Source: Prevotella sp. UBA6429
GTDB taxonomy: Bacteria > Bacteroidota > Bacteroidia > Bacteroidales > Bacteroidaceae
Assembly: GCA_002437285.1 (NCBI GenBank)
Contig: DJOV01000101.1
Span: forward strand, 1-17,399
Reading direction: 5' to 3'
DNA: 17,399 nt
A model generated the notes under the pieces. That model saw nothing but the letters and a program-made list of their open reading frames with translations, did not search any database and was not told the origin of the DNA. Each line of letters opens with the position of its first letter. Position 1 is the stretch's first letter. This document shows positions 1 through 6,405 of the stretch, piece by piece. Both the position numbers and the translations under genes were made by a program.

Positions 1-831
1 CCCCTGCGCGACGATGAGCAGATAGAGAGTGTGGAGTATCTCTCTCCGGAGCTGGTTCCCGACAACTATGTCGGGAAGAACAGCATTGTCGACGTGCGTT
101 GCCGCGACGAGAAGAACCGCCAGTTCATAGTGGAGATGCAGATGCTGTGGACGGAGGCATTCAAGCAGCGCGTGCTGTTCAACGCCTCGAAGGCCTTCGT
201 GCGCCAGTTGGACAAGAAGCGCAAGTATGAGCTGCTGCAGCCGGTCTATTCTCTCAACCTGGTCAACGAGGTGTTCATGACGGACTATCCGGGCGAGTTC
301 ATCCACAACTTCAACATCGTGCACGACCTGCACAGTGACGAGGTGATCGACGGCCTTCACTTCACCTTTGTTGAGCTGCCCAAGTTCCAGCCCCATTCCA
401 TCCGCGAGAAGAAGATGGCAGTGCTTTGGCTGAAGTTTCTCACGGAGATAGACGAGAACACGAAGCAAGTTCCGCCCGAGTTGCTCGACAATCCCGAGAC
501 ATCCAAGGCGCTGAAGGCGGTTGAGGAATCGGCCATGACCCGTGACGAGCTGTTGGCCTATGAGGACTTCTGGGACAAGTTGGGTGCCGAGCGCCTGCTC
601 TTCATCGACTCCAACAAGCTGAGCCATGAGCGCGGCTTGGCGGAAGGCATGGCAAAAGGCATGGCAAAAGGTATGGCAAAAGGTATGGCAAAAGGCTTGG
701 CGGAGGGCGAAGCCAAAGGCCGTACCGAGAGCTTGAGGGAGGTGGCAAGCAACCTTCTGAAGATGGGCATGTCGGTTGAAGAAGTGACCAGGGCGACGGG
801 ATTGGGGACGGACGTGATAGAAAGGCTATGA
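1..831 (+). CDS. Rpn family recombination-promoting nuclease / PD-(D/E)XK nuclease-family transposase, 5' end cut off by the window
   Basis: The reading frame is open from base 1 (P-L-R-D-D-E-Q-I-E-S...), and family members normally have about 40 further residues before this point, so the true start lies outside; the GTG at 31 is not the start. The motifs SIVDVRCRD and QFIVEMQ supply the D...ExQ core of the PD-(D/E)XK fold (Asp31, Glu45 and Gln47 counted from the edge). The segment RVLFNASKAFVRQL followed by YELLQPVYSLNL is characteristic of the family. Known relatives (E. coli RpnA-E) are DNA endonucleases that promote RecA-independent recombination; in Bacteroidales they occur in many near-identical copies. 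The C-terminal part has a low-complexity run of MAKG/LAEG units and then a short helical domain (VASNLLKMGMSVEEVTRATGL) that resembles the helix-turn-helix-like tail of the group. The frame is intact to the TGA at 829. Confident on family; activity is not shown. Confidence 0.88.
   Translation, partial: PLRDDEQIESVEYLSPELVPDNYVGKNSIVDVRCRDEKNRQFIVEMQMLWTEAFKQRVLFNASKAFVRQLDKKRKYELLQPVYSLNLVNEVFMTDYPGEFIHNFNIVHDLHSDEVIDGLHFTFVELPKFQPHSIREKKMAVLWLKFLTEIDENTKQVPPELLDNPETSKALKAVEESAMTRDELLAYEDFWDKLGAERLLFIDSNKLSHERGLAEGMAKGMAKGMAKGMAKGLAEGEAKGRTESLREVASNLLKMGMSVEEVTRATGLGTDVIERL
637..720 (+). repeat. In-frame 12-bp tandem repeat (seven units, four nearly identical)
   Basis: Seven 12-bp units run in frame through the nuclease gene. 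The four central units (649-696) read ATGGCAAAAGG followed by C or T and encode Met-Ala-Lys-Gly. The flanking units at 637-648, 697-708 and 709-720 are diverged and encode LAEG, LAEG and EAKG. The repeat keeps the frame, so copy-number change by slippage would lengthen or shorten a charged helical linker in steps of four residues without breaking the gene. Confidence 0.9.
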
Positions 832-841
832 AGTATGTGTT

Positions 842-876
842 CTAAAAATCCGTTTGATCAAGGTGGAGATTTTTAG
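842..876. terminator. Inverted repeat between convergent genes, possible terminator
   Basis: The 9-bp arms CTAAAAATC (842-850) and GATTTTTAG (868-876) are perfectly complementary with a 17-nt loop that itself contains the palindrome TTGATCAA. It lies 10 bp after the nuclease stop and between two convergent genes, which fits a shared terminator. The stem is AT-rich and no clear T-tract follows on either strand, so the function is uncertain. Confidence 0.4.
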
Positions 877-980
877 GATACGCCTTAATGGCAGATAAAG
901 CCTCTTCCGAATTTTGGAGTGATGGAAGGACTTTCAAGATTGCGGTTCTGCAAGAGCCGAATCCTCCGTCTCCACCTTTC

Positions 981-1355
981 TCACCAGCTCTTCGACAGCA
1001 GGTGCCCTGCTACCACGGCGGCGAAGCCCACGACTATGCTACCCAGCACATAGAGTGACGATGTGAGATAGTCACCACCCTTCACGAGCGAGCCACTCTC
1101 GTTCATGAAGGTGGAAAAAGTGGTAAAGCCGCCACAGAAACCCGTGGTCAACAGCAACTTGGCTTGGGGCGACAGCCAACTGCCCTGTGTGCTTACCCCC
1201 GACAGGAAGCCGATGATGAGGCACCCCAGCACATTGACTGTGAAGGTGCCCAACGGGAAACTCATGGTTGACGAGGCAGCCATCCACTTAGACACGACAA
1301 AGCGCAGGCCGCCACCAAAGAAACTGCCCACACTGACCAATAGCAACTCTTTCAT
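981..1355 (-). CDS. crcB: Fluoride ion channel CrcB/Fluc
   Basis: This 124-aa protein exports fluoride as a dual-topology dimeric channel in the inner membrane. Visible family motifs are GSFFGGGLRF near the N terminus, FPLGTFTVNVLGCLIIG in the second segment and GFCGGFTTFSTFMNE in the third, and four hydrophobic segments fit the usual 120-130 aa. The start is taken at the ATG complementary to 1353-1355 (MKELLLVSVGSF...); an in-frame ATG 30 bp upstream would add ten residues (MACTYYILYS) that are not typical of the family. The gene converges on the nuclease gene and is divergent from the phosphate operon. I looked for the crcB-motif fluoride riboswitch upstream and do not see it; the leader is only about 50 nt. 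A single copy suggests a homodimer. Confidence 0.93.
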   Translation of the reverse strand: MKELLLVSVGSFFGGGLRFVVSKWMAASSTMSFPLGTFTVNVLGCLIIGFLSGVSTQGSWLSPQAKLLLTTGFCGGFTTFSTFMNESGSLVKGGDYLTSSLYVLGSIVVGFAAVVAGHLLSKSW

Positions 1356-1414
1356 ACTATATAATATATAATAGGTGCATGCCATACATGCGCCAATCGT
1401 AACGTTGTCTACTG

Positions 1415-1422
1415 CAAAGTTA
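1415..1422 (-). promoter_or_regulatory. -7 promoter box for crcB
   Basis: Read on the minus strand the sequence is TAACTTTG, a full match to the Bacteroidetes -7 consensus TAnnTTTG, 59 bp before the chosen crcB start. No clear -33 TTG is seen at the usual 19-21 bp distance. Confidence 0.55.
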
Positions 1423-1440
1423 CTTTTTTTTTGTCATAGT

Positions 1441-1454
1441 GCGTCATGTGACGC
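1441..1454. promoter_or_regulatory. Dyad GCGTCA-TG-TGACGC, possible operator
   Basis: Two 6-bp arms, GCGTCA (1441-1446) and TGACGC (1449-1454), are perfectly complementary around a 2-bp centre. The dyad sits about where the -33 element of the leftward crcB promoter would be, and about 45 bp before the Pho-box repeats of the rightward operon. It may be an operator for crcB or simply a short hairpin followed by a T-rich run. No regulator can be named. Confidence 0.3.
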
Positions 1455-1498
1455 TTGTTTTTTCTTCCTTTTTGTTGTCCTGGCTGCCCCCAGGTGTT

Positions 1499-1542
1499 TT
1501 GTCACATCATTGTAACAAGGCTGCAACTCGCCTGTAATATCA
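1499..1542 (+). promoter_or_regulatory. Pho box: four 11-bp direct repeats before the LRR-ppk operon
   Basis: Cores TGTCAC (1500), TGTAAC (1511), TGCAAC (1522) and TGTAAT (1533) recur at exactly 11-bp steps. Direct repeats at 11-bp spacing overlapping the -35 region are the known mode of PhoB binding (E. coli unit CTGTCAT plus four AT-rich bases). The last core begins 16 bp ahead of the T of the -7 box, the same distance as in the second copy before pit. The genes served (ppk, ppx, porin) are classical phosphate-starvation genes, which supports the assignment; the PhoB-like regulator is not in the window. Confidence 0.8.
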
Positions 1543-1548
1543 TGGCGG

Positions 1549-1556
1549 TAATTTTG
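1549..1556 (+). promoter_or_regulatory. -7 promoter box for the LRR-ppk-ppx-porin operon
   Basis: TAATTTTG matches TAnnTTTG and lies 18 bp before the LRR start codon, so the leader is very short. There is no -33 TTG at 19-21 bp; the Pho-box repeats occupy that place, as expected for an activator-dependent promoter. Confidence 0.75.
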
Positions 1557-1574
1557 CACCGTCATTTAAACATA

Positions 1575-2210
1575 ATGAAGATGAAGGAGAGTAAGAAAAA
1601 CATTTTGAAGATGCTGTCGAAGGACGGCAAGAAGAAGACTGGCAAGTTTGACCGTATGGTACTGCTTTTGGCGTTGCAGAAGATTGACGGCGAACAGTTT
1701 GAGTATGACGACGAGGCCGTCTATACTGCAGACAAGCGCTGCCTGGTCTACTGCCTGTCACAGAAAGACAGTTACACGGTGCCCGAGGGTGTGGAAGTTA
1801 TCGGTGAGATGGCGTTCCGCCGCAAGAAGAATCTGAAGAACATCATCCTGCCCACCGGGCTGCAGAAGATTAGCCGTGACGCCTTCTTCGACTGCGACCT
1901 GCTCGACAATGTCTATGTGCCGGCCACGGTCAGTGAGGTGGGCGGCTATGCCTTTGCTGAGTGTGAGGCCCTGAAGACGGTCACCTTTGCCGCCAAGCCC
2001 AAGCACCTGTCGCGCCACGCTTTCGAGGACAGCGACAGCCTTTCGCGCATCATTGTGCCCGCGGGCACCGTCGAGGTGTTCCAAAAGGCCCTCCACTACG
2101 ATCCTGTCGAGGACGAATATCTCCTCATGGAGGCCCAGCCCAAGGATAACGGCAAGAACAAGGATGCAGGCAACGGTAAGCATAAGAGCAATGGTCAAGA
2201 CAAGCACTAA
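1575..2210 (+). CDS. BspA-type leucine-rich-repeat protein, cytoplasmic, first gene of the phosphate operon
   Basis: The protein has 211 aa from the ATG at 1575, the first in-frame ATG after the promoter; the open frame runs further upstream, but that part contains the promoter. Residues about 25-80 form an N-terminal region without signal peptide or membrane segment. From about residue 75 there are four LRR_5-type units of about 23 residues with the pattern VPEGVEVIGEMAFRRKKNLKNIILP, LPTGLQKISRDAFFDCDLLDNVYVP, VPATVSEVGGYAFAECEALKTVTF and a degenerate fourth. The last 30 residues are hydrophilic and rich in Lys, Asn, Gly and Asp. Bacterial BspA-like LRRs are usually secreted adhesins; lack of a signal here points to an intracellular protein-binding role. 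Its end overlaps the ppk start by 20 bp, so the two are probably translated together. No function is known to me; a role in polyphosphate biology is inference from context. Confidence 0.85.
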   Translation: MKMKESKKNILKMLSKDGKKKTGKFDRMVLLLALQKIDGEQFEYDDEAVYTADKRCLVYCLSQKDSYTVPEGVEVIGEMAFRRKKNLKNIILPTGLQKISRDAFFDCDLLDNVYVPATVSEVGGYAFAECEALKTVTFAAKPKHLSRHAFEDSDSLSRIIVPAGTVEVFQKALHYDPVEDEYLLMEAQPKDNGKNKDAGNGKHKSNGQDKH

Positions 2211-4269
2211 GGCAAAGCCTGCCGACAAGTCGTCGGACAAGGCCATGAAGCGCCACTATGTCGAGCGCGATGTCAGTTGGATGTATTTTAACCGCCGCAT
2301 CCTCCAGGAGGCAGCCAAGGACTCGGTGCCCTTGCTCGAGCGTCTCTCGTTTCTCGGCATCTACAGCAACAATCTGGATGAGTTCTTCCGCGTTCGTGTG
2401 GCATCTATCAGCCGCCTGCTCGACGAGCCTTCGCTCGACAAGGACACGCACCATGAGCTCAAGCACAGCCTGAAGGTCATCAACAAGCTCAACGAACAAT
2501 ACAGCCAGGAGTACACGCACACAGTCGACGATGTGTTCGCACGCTTGGCCGAGCGCGGCATTCGTCTCATCGACAACACGCAGCTCACCGATGCGCAGAA
2601 GACTTATCTCCGGCAGTTCTTCTACGACAAGCTCAACGGTCTCGTCAACCCCATCTGGCTCAACGAGATGGACAACCTCGCCAGCCTGGAGGACAACCGC
2701 ATCTACCTTCTTGTGGAGCGTCGCAAGACTGACGACGATGGCAAGACACATTACGCCATCGTGAAGATTCCCGACAAGCAGGTGGGCCGATGGGTCGTGG
2801 TGCCTTCTGCCAATGCGGACGAGACCCATATCATGTATCTCGACGATGTGGTGCGACAGTGTCTGCCCCTCATCTTCCTGGGGCTCAAGCCAGCCACGTA
2901 CCGCGCCTGGTCGTTCAAGTTTACCAAGGACGCCGAGATGGAGATTGACAACGACCCCGAGTATGGCACCCTTGAGAAGATCAAGCAGGGTGTGGACAGC
3001 CGGCGCCATGGCGATGCCGTGCGCATGCTCTATGACCGCACCATGCCCAAGGAGGCGCAGCGTCGCATCCTCGACCGTCTCGACATTGACGAGCTCGACA
3101 CACGCCTGGCCGGTGGCCGCTACCAGAACCACAAGGACCTCATGTCCTTCCCCGACTGTGGCCACAAGGAGCTGAAGTATCCCCGTTGGGAGCACATCAT
3201 GAAGGATGTGTTTGTCCAGCAAGAAAGCATCCTCGACAAGATCCGTGAGAAAGACCGTTTCATCCATGTGCCCTATCAGTCGTTCGACGGTTACATCCGC
3301 GTCTTGCAGGAAGCCGCTCTCAAGCCCGAGGTGAAGAGCATCAAGACCACCCTATACCGCCTGGCGAAAGACTCAAAGGTCGTCAAGGCCCTCATCTCCG
3401 CTGCCCGCAATGGCAAGAAGGTCACTGCCGTGGTGGAGCTGCTGGCCCGTTTCGACGAGGAGAGCAACATCAAGTGGAGCCGTCGCATGCAGGAGGAAGG
3501 TGTCAATGTCATCTTCGGCGTCGAGGGACTGAAGGTGCACTCCAAGCTCCTGCTCATCGAGTCGAAGAAGGGAAACATCGCCTGTGTCGGCACCGGCAAC
3601 TTCCACGAGGGCAACGCCAAGGTCTACACCGACTACATCATGATGACCGGCCGCCGCGGCATCGTCAATGAGGTGGCCGAGGTGTTCCGCTTCATCGAGC
3701 ATCCCTACATCCATCCCCAGTTTCGCGAGCTCATGGTGTCGCCCAATTCCATGAAGCGGCGCCTGTTGCGCCTCATCGATGGCGAGATAGCCAATGCCAA
3801 GGCTGGCAAGGAGGCTTGGCTGAAGATGAAGATCAACCATATCACCGACAAGGACATGGTCGCCAAGCTCTATGAGGCCTCGCAGGCCGGGGTCAAGGTA
3901 GACATTGTCATCCGCGGCAACTGTTCGCTTGTCACCGGTGTGCCCGGCCTGAGCGACAACATCCGCTGCGTGGGCATCATCGACCGCTACCTGGAGCACG
4001 CGCGCATCATCATCTTCTGCAATGGTGGCAACAACAAGTATTTCATCGGGTCGGCCGACTGGATGCCGCGCAATCTGCTCAGCCGTGTGGAGGTCTACAC
4101 GTCGGTCTACGATCCCGACCTGCGCCGCGACCTCATGCGCACTGTCGACTTCGGCCTGCGCGACACCACCAACGGGCGGGTCGTCGATGGCTCAGGCACC
4201 TGCGAACTTCAGTCTGGAGCGATGTTCCGCAGCCAGGAAGAATTGCAAAAGGCTTATGAAAAAGAGTGA
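2191..4269 (+). CDS. ppk1: Polyphosphate kinase 1
   Basis: The enzyme reversibly transfers the gamma phosphate of ATP to inorganic polyphosphate. The 692-aa length is close to E. coli Ppk (688 aa) and the sequence can be followed along the whole family: the N-terminal domain has ERDVSWMYFNRRILQEA and FLGIYSNNLDEFFRVRVA, the head domain follows, and the two phospholipase-D-like domains carry GLKVHSKLLL (His450, counterpart of the phosphorylated His435 of E. coli) and DRYLEHARIIIF (His603, counterpart of His592). VELLARFDEESNIKW and GTGNFHEGNAKVYTDY are further signature segments. The start at 2191 overlaps the LRR gene by 20 bp; an alternative ATG at 2245 would remove 18 Lys/Ser-rich residues and leave the conserved domain whole, so the exact start is open. 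It is the second gene of the Pho-box operon and overlaps the next gene by 14 bp. Confidence 0.97.
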   Translation: MVKTSTKAKPADKSSDKAMKRHYVERDVSWMYFNRRILQEAAKDSVPLLERLSFLGIYSNNLDEFFRVRVASISRLLDEPSLDKDTHHELKHSLKVINKLNEQYSQEYTHTVDDVFARLAERGIRLIDNTQLTDAQKTYLRQFFYDKLNGLVNPIWLNEMDNLASLEDNRIYLLVERRKTDDDGKTHYAIVKIPDKQVGRWVVVPSANADETHIMYLDDVVRQCLPLIFLGLKPATYRAWSFKFTKDAEMEIDNDPEYGTLEKIKQGVDSRRHGDAVRMLYDRTMPKEAQRRILDRLDIDELDTRLAGGRYQNHKDLMSFPDCGHKELKYPRWEHIMKDVFVQQESILDKIREKDRFIHVPYQSFDGYIRVLQEAALKPEVKSIKTTLYRLAKDSKVVKALISAARNGKKVTAVVELLARFDEESNIKWSRRMQEEGVNVIFGVEGLKVHSKLLLIESKKGNIACVGTGNFHEGNAKVYTDYIMMTGRRGIVNEVAEVFRFIEHPYIHPQFRELMVSPNSMKRRLLRLIDGEIANAKAGKEAWLKMKINHITDKDMVAKLYEASQAGVKVDIVIRGNCSLVTGVPGLSDNIRCVGIIDRYLEHARIIIFCNGGNNKYFIGSADWMPRNLLSRVEVYTSVYDPDLRRDLMRTVDFGLRDTTNGRVVDGSGTCELQSGAMFRSQEELQKAYEKE

Positions 4270-5230
4270 CAGCCAACCCGTCCTCACCGCTACGGAAGTC
4301 GAGGACTTGTCGTGCAGCCAGTGTTACAACCTGGCCGCCATCGATGTGGGCTCCAACGCCGCGCGCCTGCTCATCAAGCATGTGGAGTGTGAGCCCGATG
4401 GCGGGCGCCACGTGTCGAAGCTCATGTTCCTGCGCGTGCCACTCCGTCTGGGCATGGATGTCTTCGGCAGCGGCGAGGTGTCCGAGGAGCGCGCCAAGGA
4501 ATTTGTGGCCACGATGAAGGCCTACCGGCAGCTCATGAAGGTCTACCATGTCGAGCGATACCGCGCCTGCGCCACGTCGGCCATGCGCGACGCCAAGAAT
4601 GGTGCCGACCTCTTGCGCCGCATTGAGCACAAGGCCCACATCAGGCTTGACATCATCACCGGCGACGAGGAGAGCCGCATCATCTACGACAACCACCTCT
4701 GCTGGACGCTTGCCAATCCCGACCACGCCCAGACGCGTTGCTTCCTCTATGTCGACGTGGGCGGTGGCTCCACCGAGATCAATTTCATCAAGGACGGTGA
4801 GCGGCAGTACAGCCATTCCTTCAATGTGGGCACCATCCGCCTGCTCAAGGGCAAGGGCAAGGCCAGTGACATCCAGGCCATGCGTGATGAGGTGGCCCTC
4901 CTGGCCAAGGGCCAACCGCCATTCGACATCATCGGCTCGGGCGGTAACATCAACAAGCTCTACCGCCTGGCCTCGAAGAAGCGCAAGCTCGACTACCTGC
5001 CCGTGGTCACCCTGCGTGAGCTCCACGCCGCCCTCAGCGCCATGACCGTCGGGCAGCGCATGGAAGCCTACGGCCTCAAGGCCGACCGCGCCGATGTCAT
5101 CGTGCCCGCGGCCGAGATCTTCCTTGCGATTGCCGATGGACTGAAGGCCAAGCGAATCCTTGTGCCAGGCATGGGCTTGGCCGACGGCATCATCAACGAG
5201 ATGATAGCCGGCACGCAGGGCGTCCGGTAG
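4256..5230 (+). CDS. ppx: Exopolyphosphatase / guanosine pentaphosphatase family protein (Ppx/GppA)
   Basis: The 324-aa protein belongs to the ASKHA-fold phosphatases that remove terminal phosphate from polyphosphate or convert pppGpp to ppGpp. It shows the first phosphate loop NLAAIDVGSNAARLL (residues 25-39), the TGDEESRII segment with the likely catalytic glutamate (Glu138-139), the second loop YVDVGGGSTEINF (165-177) and the late GSGGNINKL and GMGLADGII motifs. It is the short two-domain form, lacking the C-terminal HD-like domains of the 513-aa E. coli enzyme. The start at 4256 overlaps the ppk stop by 14 bp, which suggests translational coupling and matched amounts of kinase and phosphatase. 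Polyphosphate is the likelier substrate because of the neighbouring ppk; GppA activity cannot be excluded. Confidence 0.93.
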   Translation: MKKSDSQPVLTATEVEDLSCSQCYNLAAIDVGSNAARLLIKHVECEPDGGRHVSKLMFLRVPLRLGMDVFGSGEVSEERAKEFVATMKAYRQLMKVYHVERYRACATSAMRDAKNGADLLRRIEHKAHIRLDIITGDEESRIIYDNHLCWTLANPDHAQTRCFLYVDVGGGSTEINFIKDGERQYSHSFNVGTIRLLKGKGKASDIQAMRDEVALLAKGQPPFDIIGSGGNINKLYRLASKKRKLDYLPVVTLRELHAALSAMTVGQRMEAYGLKADRADVIVPAAEIFLAIADGLKAKRILVPGMGLADGIINEMIAGTQGVR

Positions 5231-5287
5231 CGGATGACCTGCCGATGCGTAATCATCAACGTGAATAAATAGAAATAGTAGACAAAA

Positions 5288-6298
5288 ATGAGAAAGATCT
5301 TTTGGCTCCTGCTCAGCCTTTGCGCCATGGCGCAAGCGAAGGCGCAGACAGTGAAGGTGGGCGGCACGCTCCGCGGCAAGTACGAGTATCAAACCCATGA
5401 GCGCGAGGGGCGCTTCGAGGTGCGCACGGCACGCTTCAACGTCAGTGGCGACATCAACCCCATGGTGTCCTACAAGGCTGAGATAGACCTCTGCGACGAG
5501 GGCAGCATCAAGATGCTCGACGCCTATACCAAGATCAAGCCTTGGCGCACGCTCAACTTCACCATCGGACAGATGCGCGTGCCCTTCACCATCGACGCCC
5601 ACCGCTCGCCCGACCAGCAGTACTTTGCCAACCGCTCCTTCATCGCCAAACAGGTGGGCAACGTGCGCGACGTCGGCGCGCGGTTGGGCTATACCTTCGG
5701 CGTGGGATTCCCCATCATCGTCGAGGCGGGCCTCTACAACGGCTCGGGCCTCACCAACCAGAAGGACTTCTGGACCAACAGTGTCAACTTCTCGGCCAAG
5801 GCCCAGCTGCTGTTGCCCGTGGGGCTCGACGTGGTGCTGAGCGCCCAGAAGGTGAAGCCTGGCGACAAGACCGTCATGATGTACGATGCCGGCCTGACCT
5901 ATCACCGCCAGGGCTTCATCGCTGAGGCGGAGTATCTCTACAAGCACTATGCCGATGGTGCCTTCCATCCTGTCCACGCCTTCGACGGCTTCGTGAGCTA
6001 CGACATTCCCTTGCGCCGTTGTCTCTTCACCAAGGTGTCGCCCCTCGTGCGCTACGACTACATGAGCGACCACAGCGACGGCAAGCGCTATCTTGACGGC
6101 AAGGTCGACGCGGCTGGCCAGCTCATCGTCAACGACTACAAGCGCAGCCGCATCACGGGCGGTGCTACGCTGAGCTTCGACAAGCCCTTCATCTCAGAGA
6201 TACGCGTCAACTATGAGAAGTATCTCTACCGCCACGACGCCCTGCCCAAGGTGAGCGAGCGCGACAAGATTGTCGTGGAGTTCATGACCAAGTTCTGA
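5288..6298 (+). CDS. OprO/OprP-like porin, probably phosphate-selective
   Basis: The 336-aa precursor starts with a signal peptide (MRKIFWLLLSLCAMAQAKA, likely cut before Gln20-Thr). The mature part alternates polar and aromatic residues as in a beta-barrel and ends in Phe, the usual outer-membrane C-terminal signal. Segments such as GTLRGKYEYQTHEREGRFEV, ARFNVSGDINPMVSYKAEID, LNFTIGQMRVPFT and YLYKHY fit the phosphate-selective porin O and P family (PF07396). The arginine- and lysine-rich composition suits an anion pore. The gap of 57 bp after ppx contains no -7 box, so it is probably read from the operon promoter. Phosphate specificity is inferred from family and neighbours. Confidence 0.85.
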   Translation: MRKIFWLLLSLCAMAQAKAQTVKVGGTLRGKYEYQTHEREGRFEVRTARFNVSGDINPMVSYKAEIDLCDEGSIKMLDAYTKIKPWRTLNFTIGQMRVPFTIDAHRSPDQQYFANRSFIAKQVGNVRDVGARLGYTFGVGFPIIVEAGLYNGSGLTNQKDFWTNSVNFSAKAQLLLPVGLDVVLSAQKVKPGDKTVMMYDAGLTYHRQGFIAEAEYLYKHYADGAFHPVHAFDGFVSYDIPLRRCLFTKVSPLVRYDYMSDHSDGKRYLDGKVDAAGQLIVNDYKRSRITGGATLSFDKPFISEIRVNYEKYLYRHDALPKVSERDKIVVEFMTKF

Positions 6299-6311
6299 AG
6301 TGCCGGGACAA

Positions 6312-6355
6312 TTGTAACCGCAATGTAACATCGTTGTAAAAGACGTGTAACAACC
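6312..6355 (+). promoter_or_regulatory. Pho box: four 11-bp direct repeats before pit
   Basis: Cores TGTAAC (6313), TGTAAC (6324), TGTAAA (6335) and TGTAAC (6346) stand at exactly 11-bp steps. This is the cleaner of the two copies in the window and gives a working consensus TGTAAC-N5. The last core begins 16 bp ahead of the -7 box, as at the LRR-ppk promoter. The repeats begin 14 bp after the porin stop, so pit has its own phosphate-controlled promoter in addition to any read-through. Confidence 0.85.
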
Positions 6356-6361
6356 GTTACC

Positions 6362-6369
6362 TAATTTTG
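6362..6369 (+). promoter_or_regulatory. -7 promoter box for pit
   Basis: TAATTTTG matches TAnnTTTG, 36 bp before the pit start codon. The -33 region is occupied by Pho-box repeats and has no TTG of its own at the normal distance. Confidence 0.78.
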
Positions 6370-6405
6370 CGGCGAGAATAAGAAACAAAACCAATCAGGA
6401 TTCAA

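Noticed and set aside
637..720. Tandem repeat as a CRISPR array
   Set aside because: The units are 12 bp, contiguous without spacers, and in frame inside a coding gene.
1356..1454. Fluoride riboswitch (crcB motif) before crcB
   Set aside because: The leader between the -7 box and the start is about 50 nt, AT-rich and lacks the conserved riboswitch core.
4133..6073. Minus-strand open frame of 646 codons opposite ppx and the porin
   Set aside because: It is the mirror of strongly biased codons in two clearly real plus-strand genes; its translation is low in family-like motifs and rich in His, Val, Gly, Leu and Ala as expected for a shadow. The same applies to the long minus frames at 2125-3267, 6847-8694 and 10010-11896.
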